In this document: one piece after another, positions 28,145 to 38,926 of the stretch
Numbering within the stretch: position 1 is the stretch's first letter
How the letters are laid out: every line of letters begins with the position of its first letter
Source of the DNA: CALAED01 sp035765195
Lineage (GTDB): Bacteria; Actinomycetota; Actinomycetes; Streptosporangiales; Streptosporangiaceae
DNA: 64,000 nucleotides
Direction: 5' to 3'
NCBI GenBank assembly: GCA_035765195.1
Contig: DASTYC010000020.1
Location: 60,367 to 124,366, forward strand
Translations under genes and position numbers: made by a program
Notes under the pieces: generated by a model
Database searches by the model: none
What the model was told of the DNA's origin: nothing
Seen by the model: the letters and a program-made list of their open reading frames with translations, nothing else

Positions 28145-29860
28145 TCAGAACAGGAAGTACCGCTGCGCCATCGGCAGCTCGGCCGCCGGGGCGGGTTCGA
28201 CCCGCTCACCGTCGATCGTGACCGTGAAGGAGTCGGGGTCGACGTCGATCCTTGGCAGCGCGTCGTTGAGCGGCATCGCGTCCTTGCCCAGCCGGCGGGT
28301 GTCGGCCACCGCCACGAGCGGGCGGCGCACGGCCAGCCGCTCGGCCAGGCCGTCCTCCAGCGCCGCGGGTGAGACGAAATGCACGGAGGTCGCGGCCGCC
28401 ACCGCCGGGACGGCGCCGAACATCGGCCGCGGCAGCATCGGCTGCGGCGTCGGGATGGAGGCGTTGGCGTCGCCCATCTGGGCCCAGGCGATCACTCCGC
28501 CCTTCACCACCACGTGCGGCCGGACCCCGAAGAACGCCGGGTCCCACAAGACCACGTCGGCGAGCTTGCCCGCCTCCACCGAGCCGATCTCGGCGTCGAG
28601 CCCGTGCGCGACGGCAGGACAGATCGTGTACTTGGCGACGTACCGGCGGGCCCGCAGGTTGTCGGCCGGTCCAGGGCCGTCCGGCGTGCCGCGCCGGGCC
28701 TTCATCACGTGCGCGGTCTGCCAGGTCCGGATGATGGTCTCACCGATCCGGCCCATCGCCTGGGAGTCCGAGCCGATCATCGAGATCGCGCCGAGGTCGT
28801 GCAGGATGTCCTCGGCGGCCATCGTGGTCGGCCGGATCCGCGACTCGGCGAACGCCAGATCCTCCGGCACCGACGGATTGAGGTGGTGGCACACCATCAG
28901 CATGTCGAGGTGCTCGTCGAGCGTGTTGACGGTGTGCGGCCGGGTCGGGTTGGTCGAGGACGGCAGCACGTTCGGGTGCGCGGCGACCGTGATGATGTCG
29001 GGCGCGTGGCCGCCGCCCGCGCCCTCGGTGTGGTACGCGTGGATCGACCGGCCGCCGATCGCCTCCAGGGTCGATTCGACGTAGCCGGCCTCGTTGAGGG
29101 TGTCGGAGTGCAGGGCGACCTGGACTCCAGAGGCGTCGGCGACCCGCAGGCAGGCGTCGATGGCGGCCGGCGTCGAGCCCCAGTCCTCGTGCAGCTTGAA
29201 TCCCGACGCGCCCGCCCTGAGCTGCTCCCACAGCCCTTCGGCGGAGACGGTGTTGCCCTTGCCGAGCAGCGCGACATTGACCGGCCAGGCGTCCAGCGCC
29301 TCCAGCATCCGGCCGAGATACCAGGCGCCGGCCACGGTCGTCGCCTTGGTGCCCTCGGCGGGCCCGGTGCCGCCGCCGATCAGCGTGGTGACGCCGGCGC
29401 CGAGCGCCTCGTCGAGCAACTGCGGGCAGATGAGGTGGACGTGGGCGTCGACCGCGCCCGCGGTGAGGATCTTGCCGTTGCCCGCCAGGATCTCCGTGGA
29501 CGGGCCGATCACGAGGTCGGGGTGGACGCCGTCCATGGTGTCGGGGTTGCCCGCCTTGCCGAGCGCCGCGATCCGGCCGTCCCTGATACCGACGTCGGCC
29601 TTGACGACGCCCCAGTGATCCAGCACGACGGCACCCGTGATCACCAGGTCGGGCGCCCCCTCGGCGCGGGTGGCCCGCGCCTGGCCCATCGATTCCCTGA
29701 TCACCTTGCCGCCGCCGAAGACGACCTCGTCGCCGGCGCCGGCGCCGCGGGCGAGGTCATCGGTGACCTCGATGAACAGGTTGGTGTCGGCGAGCCGGAC
29801 CCGGTCGCCGGTCGTCGGCCCGTACAGCTCCGCGTACCGGGCGCGGGAGATCTCAACCAT
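28145..29860 (-). CDS. ureC: Urease alpha subunit (catalytic)
   Basis: Dinickel hydrolase subunit converting urea to ammonia and carbamate. 571 residues, the normal size. Active-site residues all visible: HVH at 140-142, carbamylated Lys222 in SGFKLHEDWG, His251 in VALHSDTL, His277 in HAYHTEGAGGGHAPD, and the mobile flap Cys324-His325 in MVCHHLNPSVPEDLAF. ATG at 29860 gives the family N-terminus (ISRARYAELYGPTTGDRVRLADT) and overlaps the ureB stop by 8 bp. The frame continues open upstream into ureB but that is not urease sequence. Confidence 0.98.
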   Translation of the reverse strand: MVEISRARYAELYGPTTGDRVRLADTNLFIEVTDDLARGAGAGDEVVFGGGKVIRESMGQARATRAEGAPDLVITGAVVLDHWGVVKADVGIRDGRIAALGKAGNPDTMDGVHPDLVIGPSTEILAGNGKILTAGAVDAHVHLICPQLLDEALGAGVTTLIGGGTGPAEGTKATTVAGAWYLGRMLEALDAWPVNVALLGKGNTVSAEGLWEQLRAGASGFKLHEDWGSTPAAIDACLRVADASGVQVALHSDTLNEAGYVESTLEAIGGRSIHAYHTEGAGGGHAPDIITVAAHPNVLPSSTNPTRPHTVNTLDEHLDMLMVCHHLNPSVPEDLAFAESRIRPTTMAAEDILHDLGAISMIGSDSQAMGRIGETIIRTWQTAHVMKARRGTPDGPGPADNLRARRYVAKYTICPAVAHGLDAEIGSVEAGKLADVVLWDPAFFGVRPHVVVKGGVIAWAQMGDANASIPTPQPMLPRPMFGAVPAVAAATSVHFVSPAALEDGLAERLAVRRPLVAVADTRRLGKDAMPLNDALPRIDVDPDSFTVTIDGERVEPAPAAELPMAQRYFLF

Positions 29861-30181
29861 CGGTCGCCTCCCGGGGGCCCAGGCGCAGCCCGGGCACGGT
29901 CCGCCGCCCGGCGAGCGGCACGAGGCCGACATCCTTGGTGACGCCCGGCTCGAACCGCACCGCGGTGCCGGCGGGCACGTCGAGCCGGTGTCCGTCGGCG
30001 GCCGTCCGGTCGAACTCGAGCGCGGCGTTGGCCGCGGCGAAGTGGTAGTGCGAGCCCACCTGGATCGGCCGGTCGCCGGTGTTGACGACGGTCAGCGTGA
30101 TCCGCCGGCGGCCGGGGTTCAGCTCGATCGGCTCCGTGCCGACGACGATCTCCCCGGGCGTGGTGCCGGGGTGGGGCGCGG

Positions 30182-30185
<4 letters not shown>
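29853..30185 (-). CDS. ureB: Urease beta subunit
   Basis: Small structural subunit of urease. The 110-residue protein contains PGEIVVGTEPIELNPGRRRITLTVVNTGDRPIQVGSHYHFAAANAAL (very conserved) and GTAVRFEPGVTKDVGLVPLAG near the end. GTG at 30185 overlaps the ureA stop by 4 bp. The open frame reaches 30599 but only this segment is UreB. Confidence 0.96.
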
Positions 30186-30484
<299 letters not shown>

Positions 30485-30640
30485 ATATGGACGTTACACC
30501 GATGTGGAATGTCCGAGATCTGACTGACCGCAAACGTAACGCCGATTTCACGTCACGGCGTCTCCGCCCGGCCCGACCGCCTCGACGCGACCGCGGCAAC
30601 CGCCCATCGAACCCCCGATCACGGCACTAGACTCGCCGAC

Positions 30641-32593
30641 GTGGCAGGCCGGATTCGCAACGAGGACATCGCGCTCGTGCGCGAGCGGTCGCCCATCGCC
30701 GACATCGTCGGCGAATACCTCCAGCTCAGCAACGCCGGAGGCGGCAACCTCAAGGGCCTGTGCCCCTTCCATGACGAAAAGACGCCCTCGTTCAACGTCA
30801 CCCCGGCCAACGGCATGTGGTACTGCCATGGCTGCGGCGAGGGCGGCGACGTCATCACCTTCGTCGAGAAGATCGAGCACCTGCCGTTCGGTGAGACGAT
30901 GGAGCGGCTGGCCGCCAAGGCGGGCTTCGAGCTGCGCTATGAGCAGGGCGGCTACGCCCCGCGCAAAGACCACGGCCAGCGGGCGCGGCTGGTCGAGGCG
31001 CACCGGGCCGCCGCCGAGTTCTTCGCCGAGCAACTCGCCACCCCCGACGGCGCGATCGGGCGCACGTTCTTGTCCCAGCGCGGCTTCGAGGCCGCGCATG
31101 CCGAGCACTTCGGCATCGGCTACGCGCCCAGGGAGTGGGAGGCGCTGGTCCGGCATCTGCGCGGCCGCGGCTTCTCCGACCGCGAGATGATCGTCGGCGG
31201 GCTGGCCAAGGAGGGCAGGCGCGGGCCGATGGACCGCTTCCGCGGCCGGCTGATGTGGCCGATCCGCGACCTCACCGGCGACGTGATCGGCTTTGGCGCG
31301 CGCAAGCTGTACGACGATGACGACGGCCCCAAGTACCTCAACACACCCGAGTCGCCGCTGTTCAAGAAGGGCGCCGTGCTCTACGGGGCCGACCTGGCGA
31401 AGAAGGAGATCGCGCGCCGCCGCCAGGCCGTCGTGGTCGAGGGCTACACCGACGTGATGGCCTGCCACCTCGCCGGCGTCGAGACCGCGGTCGCCACCAG
31501 CGGCACGGCGTTCGGCGACGAGCACATCAAGGTCCTGCGCCGGCTGCTCATGGACCAAAGCGAGTTCCGCGGCGAGGTGATCTTCACCTTCGACGGCGAC
31601 TCGGCGGGGCAGCGGGCCGCGCTGCGCGCCTTCGCGGACGAGCAGAAGTTCGTGACGCAGACGTTCGTGGCCGTGCAGCCCGACGGGCTCGACCCGTGCG
31701 ACCTGCGGCTCAAGCACGGCGACGCCGCCGTGCGCGATCTCGTCGCGTCCCGGGTGCCGCTGTTCGAGTTCGCCATCAGGAACGTCATCGCCGGGCACGA
31801 CCTCGACACGGCCGAGGGGCGGCTGGCCGCGCTCGACGCAGCCGCGCCCGTGGTGGCCCGCATCAAAGACCGCGGGTTGCGGCAGATGTACGCGGTCAAC
31901 CTGGACCGCTGGCTCGGCATTCTCGATGAGGAGTTCGTGCTGCGCCGCGTCCGCGCGCACGCGAATCGCGCCAACGGCGGCACGGCGAGCGCCGGCCGGC
32001 CGACCCGCGACCGGGCCAACGGCGGCGCCGGGACCGGCGGGGCGGGGGGCTCGCCCTGGCACGCCCGCGATGCTCGCGATGCCCGAGACGCGCGCGACGC
32101 CTACGACCTGGGCGACCCGGCGATTCAGATCGAGCGAGAGACGCTGAAGTTGGCCGTGCAGCGTCCGGCGGTGCTGGGTCCCGGCTTCGACGCGCTGCCC
32201 GACGATGTCTTCACCGCACCGCCGCACCTGGCCGTACGAGCCGTCATCGTGGCGGCGGGCGGCGTGTCCGGCTCCGGCGCGCCGCGCAACCCGGCGGAGT
32301 GGGCGGCGCGGCTGCGCGACGAGGCGCCGAACGATGAGGTCAGGAACATGATCACCCGGCTGGCGGTCGAACCGACGCGGTCGGGACAAGATTCGGACGA
32401 CCGATACGCCGCGAGCTTGCTGGCCCGAATACAGGAGCTGCAGCTCACGCGAGAGATCGCCCGCCTGAAATCCAAACTCGGGCGGCTGAATCCGGTCGAT
32501 CATCAAGATGACTACAACCGCCTCTTCGGCGACCTCGTGGCGCTTGAGCAGCAGCGACGGGTGTTGCGGGAGCGCGCGATTGGATCTCTGTAA
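30641..32593 (+). CDS. dnaG: DNA primase
   Basis: Synthesises RNA primers at the replication fork. 650 residues: N-terminal zinc domain with Cys41-His44 (CPFH) and Cys62-Cys65 (CHGCG); catalytic TOPRIM core with VVVEGYTDVMA, FDGDSAGQRAALRAF and the conserved LPxGxDPCD-type segment (PDGLDPCDLRLKHG); C-terminal helicase-binding helices. Linking the core and C-terminal domain is a Gly/Ala/Asn-rich stretch ending with four ARD-like units (ARDARDARDARDAYD). GTG at 30641 has a TAGACT box 12 nt upstream, so the mRNA may be leaderless. Divergent from ureA; followed by the sigma factor gene. Confidence 0.97.
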   Translation: MAGRIRNEDIALVRERSPIADIVGEYLQLSNAGGGNLKGLCPFHDEKTPSFNVTPANGMWYCHGCGEGGDVITFVEKIEHLPFGETMERLAAKAGFELRYEQGGYAPRKDHGQRARLVEAHRAAAEFFAEQLATPDGAIGRTFLSQRGFEAAHAEHFGIGYAPREWEALVRHLRGRGFSDREMIVGGLAKEGRRGPMDRFRGRLMWPIRDLTGDVIGFGARKLYDDDDGPKYLNTPESPLFKKGAVLYGADLAKKEIARRRQAVVVEGYTDVMACHLAGVETAVATSGTAFGDEHIKVLRRLLMDQSEFRGEVIFTFDGDSAGQRAALRAFADEQKFVTQTFVAVQPDGLDPCDLRLKHGDAAVRDLVASRVPLFEFAIRNVIAGHDLDTAEGRLAALDAAAPVVARIKDRGLRQMYAVNLDRWLGILDEEFVLRRVRAHANRANGGTASAGRPTRDRANGGAGTGGAGGSPWHARDARDARDARDAYDLGDPAIQIERETLKLAVQRPAVLGPGFDALPDDVFTAPPHLAVRAVIVAAGGVSGSGAPRNPAEWAARLRDEAPNDEVRNMITRLAVEPTRSGQDSDDRYAASLLARIQELQLTREIARLKSKLGRLNPVDHQDDYNRLFGDLVALEQQRRVLRERAIGSL

Positions 32594-32634
32594 CCCCAGA
32601 GCCGTAAAAATGGGTCCTCCGATCTTGGTGCCCA

Positions 32635-33810
<1,176 letters not shown>

Positions 33811-33850
33811 CCGCGATCGTCAGGTAACCGAAGGAACCATACGGGGCATT

Positions 33851-33890
33851 CGATGGCGCGTCGCACCGGTGACGGTGCGGCGCGCCATCG
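33851..33890 (+). terminator. Hairpin terminator after the sigma factor gene
   Basis: 18-nt arms, CGATGGCGCGTCGCACCG (33851-33868) and complement (33873-33890) with one G-U pair and a GTGA loop, followed by GTTTG. Lies 40 nt after the sigma factor stop. Confidence 0.85.
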
Positions 33891-33924
33891 GTTTGAGTGG
33901 CTTGTTCGGCTTGACCAAGTGAGG

Positions 33925-33955
33925 TTAGGTTAAGCTAAGTTAGGCTGGCCTAACC
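33925..33955. promoter_or_regulatory. Tandem iron boxes (IdeR/DmdR type) before efeO
   Basis: Two overlapping sites: TTAGGTTAAGCTAA (33925-33938) and the perfect inverted repeat GTTAGGC-TG-GCCTAAC (33939-33954). Both match the TTAGGTTAGGCTAACCTAA style of actinobacterial iron repressor sites. They end 26 nt before the efeO ATG (33981). Confidence 0.85.
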
Positions 33956-33980
33956 GTCCATGGTCATGCTGGGAGACTCC

Positions 33981-35141
33981 ATGCGCCACGTCCACTTGCT
34001 CGCGTTCGCCGGGGCGGCAGCCGTACTGGCCTCGACACTCGCCGGGTGCGGGGGCGACGGCGACTCGGCCGGGTCGGGCGGGGGCGACTCCGCCGGCGCG
34101 AGCCCGATCGCGATCACCGCGACCGACGACTCGTGCGAGGTCGCCAAGAACGATCTCACCGCGGGGACCAACAGGTTCAACATCACCAACAACGGCACCA
34201 AGGTCACCGAGGTCTACGTCTACGCGCCCGGCGACAAGATCGTCACCGAACGCGAGAACATCGGTCCAGGCACCCGCGCCGAGATCACGGTCCAGCTGAG
34301 CGCGGGCAAGTACCAGATCGCCTGCAAGCCGGGCATGGTCGGCAAGGGCATCCGGCAGGACATCACGGTGAGCGGCCAGGCTGATCACGCGGCGGCCGAC
34401 CCGCGGCTGGCCAAGGCGCTCACCGACTACAAGGCCTACGTCAACGCCCAGGTCGACGACACCATCGCCAAGACGAAGGAGTTCGCCGCGGCCGTCAAGG
34501 CGGGCGACATCGCCGAGGCCAAGCGGCTGTACGCCCCGTCGCGAGTCGGCTGGGAGCGCGTCGAGCCGGTGGCCGAGTCGTTCGGCGACCTCGACCCGAG
34601 GGTGGACGCCCGTGAGGCCGACCTCCAGGAGGGCGACAAGTGGACCGGCTGGCATCGGCTGGAGAAGGCCCTGTGGAAGACCAAGTCGCTCGACGGGCAG
34701 GCACAGTACGCCGACCGGCTCGTCAAAGACCTCGATGAGCTCAAGGCCAAGGTCGGCGCCGCCACCCTCGACCCGCCGATCACCCCCGCGTCCATGGCCA
34801 ACGGCGCCAAGGAACTGCTCGACGAGGTCGCCACCGGCAAGGTGACCGGCGAGGAGGAGGCGTTCAGCCACACCGACCTGGTCGACTTCAAGGCCAACGT
34901 GGACGGCGCGCAGCAGATCTACCGGCTGCTCGAGCCGGTCGTCCGGGAGCGGGACGCCGCGCTCGCGCGGACTCTGGACCAGGAGTTCGAAGACGTGCGG
35001 CACCTGCTCGCCACGTACGAGAAGGGCGACGGCTTCGTCTCCTACGACACCGTCGGCAAGGCCGAGCGCAAGGAGCTCTCGGACGCGGTCAACGCGCTCG
35101 GCGAGCCGCTGTCGAAGCTCGCCGCAGTGGTGGCCCGATGA
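33981..35141 (+). CDS. efeO: Iron uptake lipoprotein EfeO (cupredoxin + M75 domains)
   Basis: Extracytoplasmic component of Efe-type iron uptake. 386 residues: lipoprotein signal peptide with LAGC (Cys23); cupredoxin-like Cup domain at about 40-120 (ATDDSCEVAKNDLTAGTNRFNITNNG, KYQIACKPGM); M75 peptidase-like imelysin domain with the HxxE motif His225-Arg-Leu-Glu228 (GWHRLEKALW). ATG at 33981 is preferred because GGGAG lies 5 nt before; it gives a proper signal peptide. Stop overlaps the efeB start by 4 bp. The permease EfeU is not in the vicinity. Repressed by iron, to judge from the tandem boxes. Confidence 0.94.
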   Translation: MRHVHLLAFAGAAAVLASTLAGCGGDGDSAGSGGGDSAGASPIAITATDDSCEVAKNDLTAGTNRFNITNNGTKVTEVYVYAPGDKIVTERENIGPGTRAEITVQLSAGKYQIACKPGMVGKGIRQDITVSGQADHAAADPRLAKALTDYKAYVNAQVDDTIAKTKEFAAAVKAGDIAEAKRLYAPSRVGWERVEPVAESFGDLDPRVDAREADLQEGDKWTGWHRLEKALWKTKSLDGQAQYADRLVKDLDELKAKVGAATLDPPITPASMANGAKELLDEVATGKVTGEEEAFSHTDLVDFKANVDGAQQIYRLLEPVVRERDAALARTLDQEFEDVRHLLATYEKGDGFVSYDTVGKAERKELSDAVNALGEPLSKLAAVVAR

Positions 35142-36394
35142 CGTCGTCCGGGCCGGACGTCCGGCCGGCGGGCGTCAGCCGGCGGCGGCTGCTGGGCGTG
35201 TCCGGCCTCGGCGTGGTGGCCGGGGCGGCGGCCGGCGCCGGACTCGTCGGCGCCGCCGAGGCGACCGAAAACAGCCCCGACACCGAGATCCCGTTCTTCG
35301 GACGGCACCAGGCGGGGATCGCGACGCCGGTGCAGGACCGGCTGCACTTCGCCGCGTTCGACGTCGTGACCGACGACCGGGCCAGGCTGGTCCGGATGCT
35401 GCGGGCCTGGACCGCCGCCGCCGCGGCGATGACGGCCGGTCGCCCGCACGGAACCGGCGCCGTCGGCGGCATCCCCGAGTCGCCTCCGGACGACACCGGC
35501 GAGGCGCTCGGCCTGCCGGCGTCGCGGCTCACGCTGACCATCGGCTTCGGGCCCACGCTGTTCGACAAGGACGGCGCTGACCGGTTCGGGATCAAGGCCA
35601 GGCGCCCGCCCGCACTCGTCGACCTGCCGCACTTCCCCGGCGACGATCTCGACCCCGGCCGCAGCGGCGGTGACATCGCCGTACAGGCGTGCGCGGACGA
35701 CCCGCAGGTGGCGGTGCACGCGATTCGCAACCTGGCCCGCATCGGTTTCGGGGTGGTGACGGTGCGCTGGTCGCAGCTGGGCTTCGGCAAGACCTCCTCG
35801 ACGACGCCGGAGCGGCAGACGCCGCGCAACCTGATGGGGTTCAAGGACGGCACCAACAACATCGCGGGCACCGACGAGGCGCTGCTCGCCCGGCACGTGT
35901 GGGCGGCGGGCGGCGACGGCGGCGCCGCCGCGGCGTGGATGGCGGGCGGGACCTACCTGGTGACCCGCCGCATCAGGATGCACATCGAGACATGGGACCG
36001 CACCTCCCTGCGCGAGCAGGAGGACATCATCGGCCGGGACAAGAAGGAGGGCGCGCCGGCCGGCCGCACGAAGGAGCACGACCCCGTCATCCTCGGCAAG
36101 ATGACGCCGACCGCGCACGTACGGCTGGCGCACCCGGCGGCCAACAACGGCGCGCGCATCCTGCGCCGCGGCTACTCCTTCACCGACGGCACCGACGGCC
36201 TCGGGCGGCTCGACGCGGGCCTGTTCTTCATCGCCTATCAGCGCGACCCGCGGACGGGCTTCATCCCCGTGCAGCGCAATCTCGCGAAAGACGATCTCAA
36301 CGAATACATCGTGCACGTCGGCTCGGCCAACTTCGCCGTGCCGCCCGGCGTTCATCGCGGCGGCTATTGGGGCGACACCCTCTTCACCAGCTAA
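35138..36394 (+). CDS. efeB: Dye-decolourising-type haem peroxidase EfeB (deferrochelatase)
   Basis: DyP-family haem protein exported by the Tat route: twin-arginine signal SRRRLLGVSGLGVV at about residues 14-27, then PFFGRHQAGIATPVQDRLHFAAFDV. The DyP GxxDG motif is GFKDG at 234-238, with catalytic Asp237. The proximal His and the distal Arg are expected further on (VTRRIRMHIETWDRTSL; HPAANNGARILRRGYSF). Works with EfeO in iron acquisition, by oxidising Fe(II) or releasing iron from haem (family knowledge). Overlaps efeO (ATGA), so translation is coupled. Confidence 0.95.
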   Translation: MTSSGPDVRPAGVSRRRLLGVSGLGVVAGAAAGAGLVGAAEATENSPDTEIPFFGRHQAGIATPVQDRLHFAAFDVVTDDRARLVRMLRAWTAAAAAMTAGRPHGTGAVGGIPESPPDDTGEALGLPASRLTLTIGFGPTLFDKDGADRFGIKARRPPALVDLPHFPGDDLDPGRSGGDIAVQACADDPQVAVHAIRNLARIGFGVVTVRWSQLGFGKTSSTTPERQTPRNLMGFKDGTNNIAGTDEALLARHVWAAGGDGGAAAAWMAGGTYLVTRRIRMHIETWDRTSLREQEDIIGRDKKEGAPAGRTKEHDPVILGKMTPTAHVRLAHPAANNGARILRRGYSFTDGTDGLGRLDAGLFFIAYQRDPRTGFIPVQRNLAKDDLNEYIVHVGSANFAVPPGVHRGGYWGDTLFTS

Positions 36395-36544
36395 GACTCC
36401 GCGTTCCCGGCCGCCGACGCCCGCCTCGGTGCCCTGGCCGTGATCATTTGACGGCGGCGAAGTTGCCGGCCGTTGTCAGGAATCGAGTCGGTCAGGGTAA
36501 AGAAGCCCGTCGACAGACGGCCGGGAACGCGTCACTGTGGAACC

Positions 36545-37876
36545 GTGGGGTCACGGCTGACGGGCGACGAATCCGTCCTCTGGAAGGCCGCGACGCATGT
36601 CCTGGACGCCAACTGGAGCGGCGCGGCCACCGTGCCGTCTCCCGGCCTGTACCCGCATCAGTGGAGCTGGGACTCCGCCTTCATCAGCCTCGGGCTGGCA
36701 CGGCATCGGCGAGACCGCGCCGAACAGGAGCTGCTGACGCTGTTTCGCGGGCAATGGGCCAACGGCATGCTGCCGCACATCGTGTTCAACAACACGGTCG
36801 CGCGGCGCGCGTACTTCCCCGGCCCGGAGCTGTGGCGCAGCTGCAAGTTCCAAGACGCGCCGCGCCAGGTGGACACCTCGGCGCTCACGCACCCGCCGCT
36901 GCACGCGCTGGCGGCGCTGCGCCTGCACACGAGCGCGGCCGACGCCGCCGACGCCGAGCGCAGCAGGGCCTTCCTCGGCCGCATCTATCCCGCGTTGGTG
37001 GCCCAGCACGGCTACTTCGCCCGGACCCGCGACCTAGGCGGCGCCGGGCTGGTGGCGATCTGCCACCCGTGGGAGTCGGGGTTAGACGACAGCCCGGCGT
37101 GGGACCGCGCGCTGGCCGAGCTGCAGCTGCCGCCGGCGGAGTACGGCGGCCGGGCCGTGCCGCCGAGCCTGGGCGCGGGCGCCGACCACGATCGCTACGT
37201 GTGGCTGGTCACGACCTATCGGGAGGCGGGCTACCGTGACGAGCACCTGCGCGACGTCCACCCGTTCGCCGTCGAAGATCCGCTCGTCAACGCCACCTAT
37301 CTCGCCTCCACGCACGCGCTGGCCGAGCTCGCGACGATCGTCGGCGCCGACCCGGTGCCGCATCGCGAGCGCGCGCAGCGCATTCACGCGGCGCTGCTCA
37401 CCCGCCTGTGGGATCACGAGAGCGGCTGCTTTCGGGCACGCGACCTGCGCGGCGACAGGCTCGTCCCGGTCGCCACCATCGCCACGTTCGCGCCGCTGCT
37501 CGACCCAGAGCTGCCCGAGCCGGCGATCCGGGGGCTGGTCGACCTGCTGCTGTCGGCTCGGTTCGCGGGCGCGGCCGGCTATCCGATGCCGACCTGCGAC
37601 ATCCAGTCGGTCGCCTTCGACCGGGGCGCGTTTTGGCGCGGGCCCACGTGGGTGAGCACCAACTGGCTGCTGTGGCTGGGCGCGATGGGCCACGGACTGA
37701 CCGTCGTGGCCGACCTGCTGTACGGGTCGACGCTCCGGCTCGTACGACAGTCGGGCTTTCGGGAGTACTTCGACCCCTTCGACGGCACCGGCCGCGGCAG
37801 CCACGACTACAGCTGGTCGGCGGCGCTGGTGCTCGACCTGCTGGCCACCCGCCGCGCGCCACCGCGAGCCGCCTGA
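36545..37876 (+). CDS. GH63-like glycoside hydrolase (glucosylglycerate hydrolase type)
   Basis: 443 residues of the (alpha/alpha)6 type. LYPHQWSWDSAFISLGLARH and QWANGMLPHIVFNN, together with HPWESGLDDSPAWD, FWRGPTWVSTNWLLWLGA and REYFDPFDGTGRGSHDYSWSAALVLDLL, match mycobacterial glucosylglycerate/mannosylglycerate hydrolases of GH63. Candidate catalytic acids are the Asp of SWDSAF/GLDDSP and a late Glu/Asp in REYFDP. Substrate not proved; compatible-solute turnover is the best guess. GTG at 36545 is the only in-frame standard start near the family N-terminus; a TTG at 36473 exists. No signal peptide. Confidence 0.8.
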   Translation: MGSRLTGDESVLWKAATHVLDANWSGAATVPSPGLYPHQWSWDSAFISLGLARHRRDRAEQELLTLFRGQWANGMLPHIVFNNTVARRAYFPGPELWRSCKFQDAPRQVDTSALTHPPLHALAALRLHTSAADAADAERSRAFLGRIYPALVAQHGYFARTRDLGGAGLVAICHPWESGLDDSPAWDRALAELQLPPAEYGGRAVPPSLGAGADHDRYVWLVTTYREAGYRDEHLRDVHPFAVEDPLVNATYLASTHALAELATIVGADPVPHRERAQRIHAALLTRLWDHESGCFRARDLRGDRLVPVATIATFAPLLDPELPEPAIRGLVDLLLSARFAGAAGYPMPTCDIQSVAFDRGAFWRGPTWVSTNWLLWLGAMGHGLTVVADLLYGSTLRLVRQSGFREYFDPFDGTGRGSHDYSWSAALVLDLLATRRAPPRAA

Positions 37877-37894
37877 ACGCCGTAGCGTGTGGTC

Positions 37895-38386
37895 ATGCGC
37901 TTCCGTCTGCCCCGTTCGCTGCCCGCCGGCCCGCGGCCGACACTGGAGCGCGGCGAGCACATCCTCGCGTTCGCGGCCACACGGGACGGATCACACGTGG
38001 TGGCCACCGACCGGGCGCTGCACCTGCCCGGGCCCTCGGACGGGTTCGTCCGGCTGCCATGGGAGAGCGTCGAGCAGGCCGCGTGGCGGGACGGCTGGCT
38101 GCACGTCCGGGCGACCGCCGACGCGGGGGAGCACCACATCCGGCTCACCGATCCGGGGTCCGTACCGGAGACCGTGCAAGAGCGCGTCACAGCCACGATC
38201 GTGGTCAACCACCAGGCCGCGCTCCCCGGCGGCGGGCACGTCCGGATCGTCGGACGGCGCCGCCCTGGGGGCGACGCCGTCCGCTGGACGTTCGTCTTCG
38301 ATGCCGGTCTCGATCCCGACGACCCGGAGCTGCGTGCCCAGGCCGGCCATCTCCTCGCCGGCCTCCGCCGCCAAACCGGGCTGTGA
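37895..38386 (+). CDS. Conserved actinomycete protein of unknown function
   Basis: 163 residues, no family I can name. Sequence: basic start (MRFRLPRSLPAGPRPTLERGEHILAFA), then beta-rich PH-like pattern (VVATDRALHLPG, VRLPWESVEQAAWRDGWLHVRA, HHIRLTDPGSVPETVQERVTATIVVN) and a C-terminal helix. The beta pattern resembles small PH-like domains, but that is only an impression. A TAGCGT box 7-12 nt before the ATG at 37895 suggests a leaderless transcript. It follows the GH63-like gene by 18 bp. Confidence 0.72.
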   Translation: MRFRLPRSLPAGPRPTLERGEHILAFAATRDGSHVVATDRALHLPGPSDGFVRLPWESVEQAAWRDGWLHVRATADAGEHHIRLTDPGSVPETVQERVTATIVVNHQAALPGGGHVRIVGRRRPGGDAVRWTFVFDAGLDPDDPELRAQAGHLLAGLRRQTGL

Positions 38387-38419
38387 ACCGAGCCGGGCCG
38401 CACGCGGCGGCCCGGCGAA

Positions 38420-38707
38420 TCAGTTCGGCGAAGGGGTCTGCTGGTCGTGACGCGGCGATGCCGCCGTGTCGTTCGACCGGCGCAGCCCCGGAATCCGGTC
38501 GCCGACCGTCTCGGTGACCTTGCTGCGAGCGGTGCCGGCGAGCTCGCCGGCCTGCGCTCGGATCAGCCCGGCGGTCTCTTGTACCGTCGGGTTCTCCGTG
38601 ATCCGGCGGGACGCCCGCTTGATCTGTTCGTAGCGCTCCCGCCCGGCCTTCGTGCCCAGGACATAGCCCAGAGCCGCTCCTGCGATGAACGTGGCGCGAT
38701 ACTTCAA
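38420..38707 (-). CDS. YtxH-like small membrane-associated protein
   Basis: 95 residues. MKYRATFIAGAALGYVLGTKAGRERYEQIKRA is the YtxH-type start: one glycine-rich hydrophobic segment, then a long amphipathic helix (ITENPTVQETAGLIRAQAGELAGTARSKVTETVG). Function unknown; related proteins are general-stress associated in Bacillus. TTG at 38707 is supported by AGGGGG upstream at suitable spacing. Convergent with the preceding gene. Confidence 0.75.
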   Translation of the reverse strand: MKYRATFIAGAALGYVLGTKAGRERYEQIKRASRRITENPTVQETAGLIRAQAGELAGTARSKVTETVGDRIPGLRRSNDTAASPRHDQQTPSPN

Positions 38708-38850
38708 TGTGCACCCCCTGTGCGGTTGGGGCTAGCTCTACCCAACCAGGGCATACCCAGTCGCGGGGCGCCTGGTCGGCGCGGACCACTCCCATCATGC
38801 GCTAACCTAGAGGCCGCCGGTGTGAGGGTGGGCGCCTCCTCCCGCCGCGA

Positions 38851-38926
38851 TCCCGCGTAGCTCAATCGGCAGAGCGTCCGGCTGTTAACCGGCAGGTTAC
38901 TGGTTCGAGTCCAGTCGCGGGAGCCA
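38851..38926 (+). tRNA. tRNA-Asn (anticodon GTT), with encoded CCA
   Basis: Acceptor stem TCCCGCG (38851-38857) pairs with CGCGGGA (38916-38922), discriminator G, then CCA at 38924-38926. D arm GTAGCTCAATCGGCAGAGC, anticodon loop CTGTTAA with GTT, TPsiC arm ACTGGTTCGAGTCCAGT. A TAACCT/TAGAGG-like promoter is about 40 nt upstream. The 3' half is the left border of the accessory island, and a minus-strand recombinase-like frame ends inside the gene. Confidence 0.97.
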
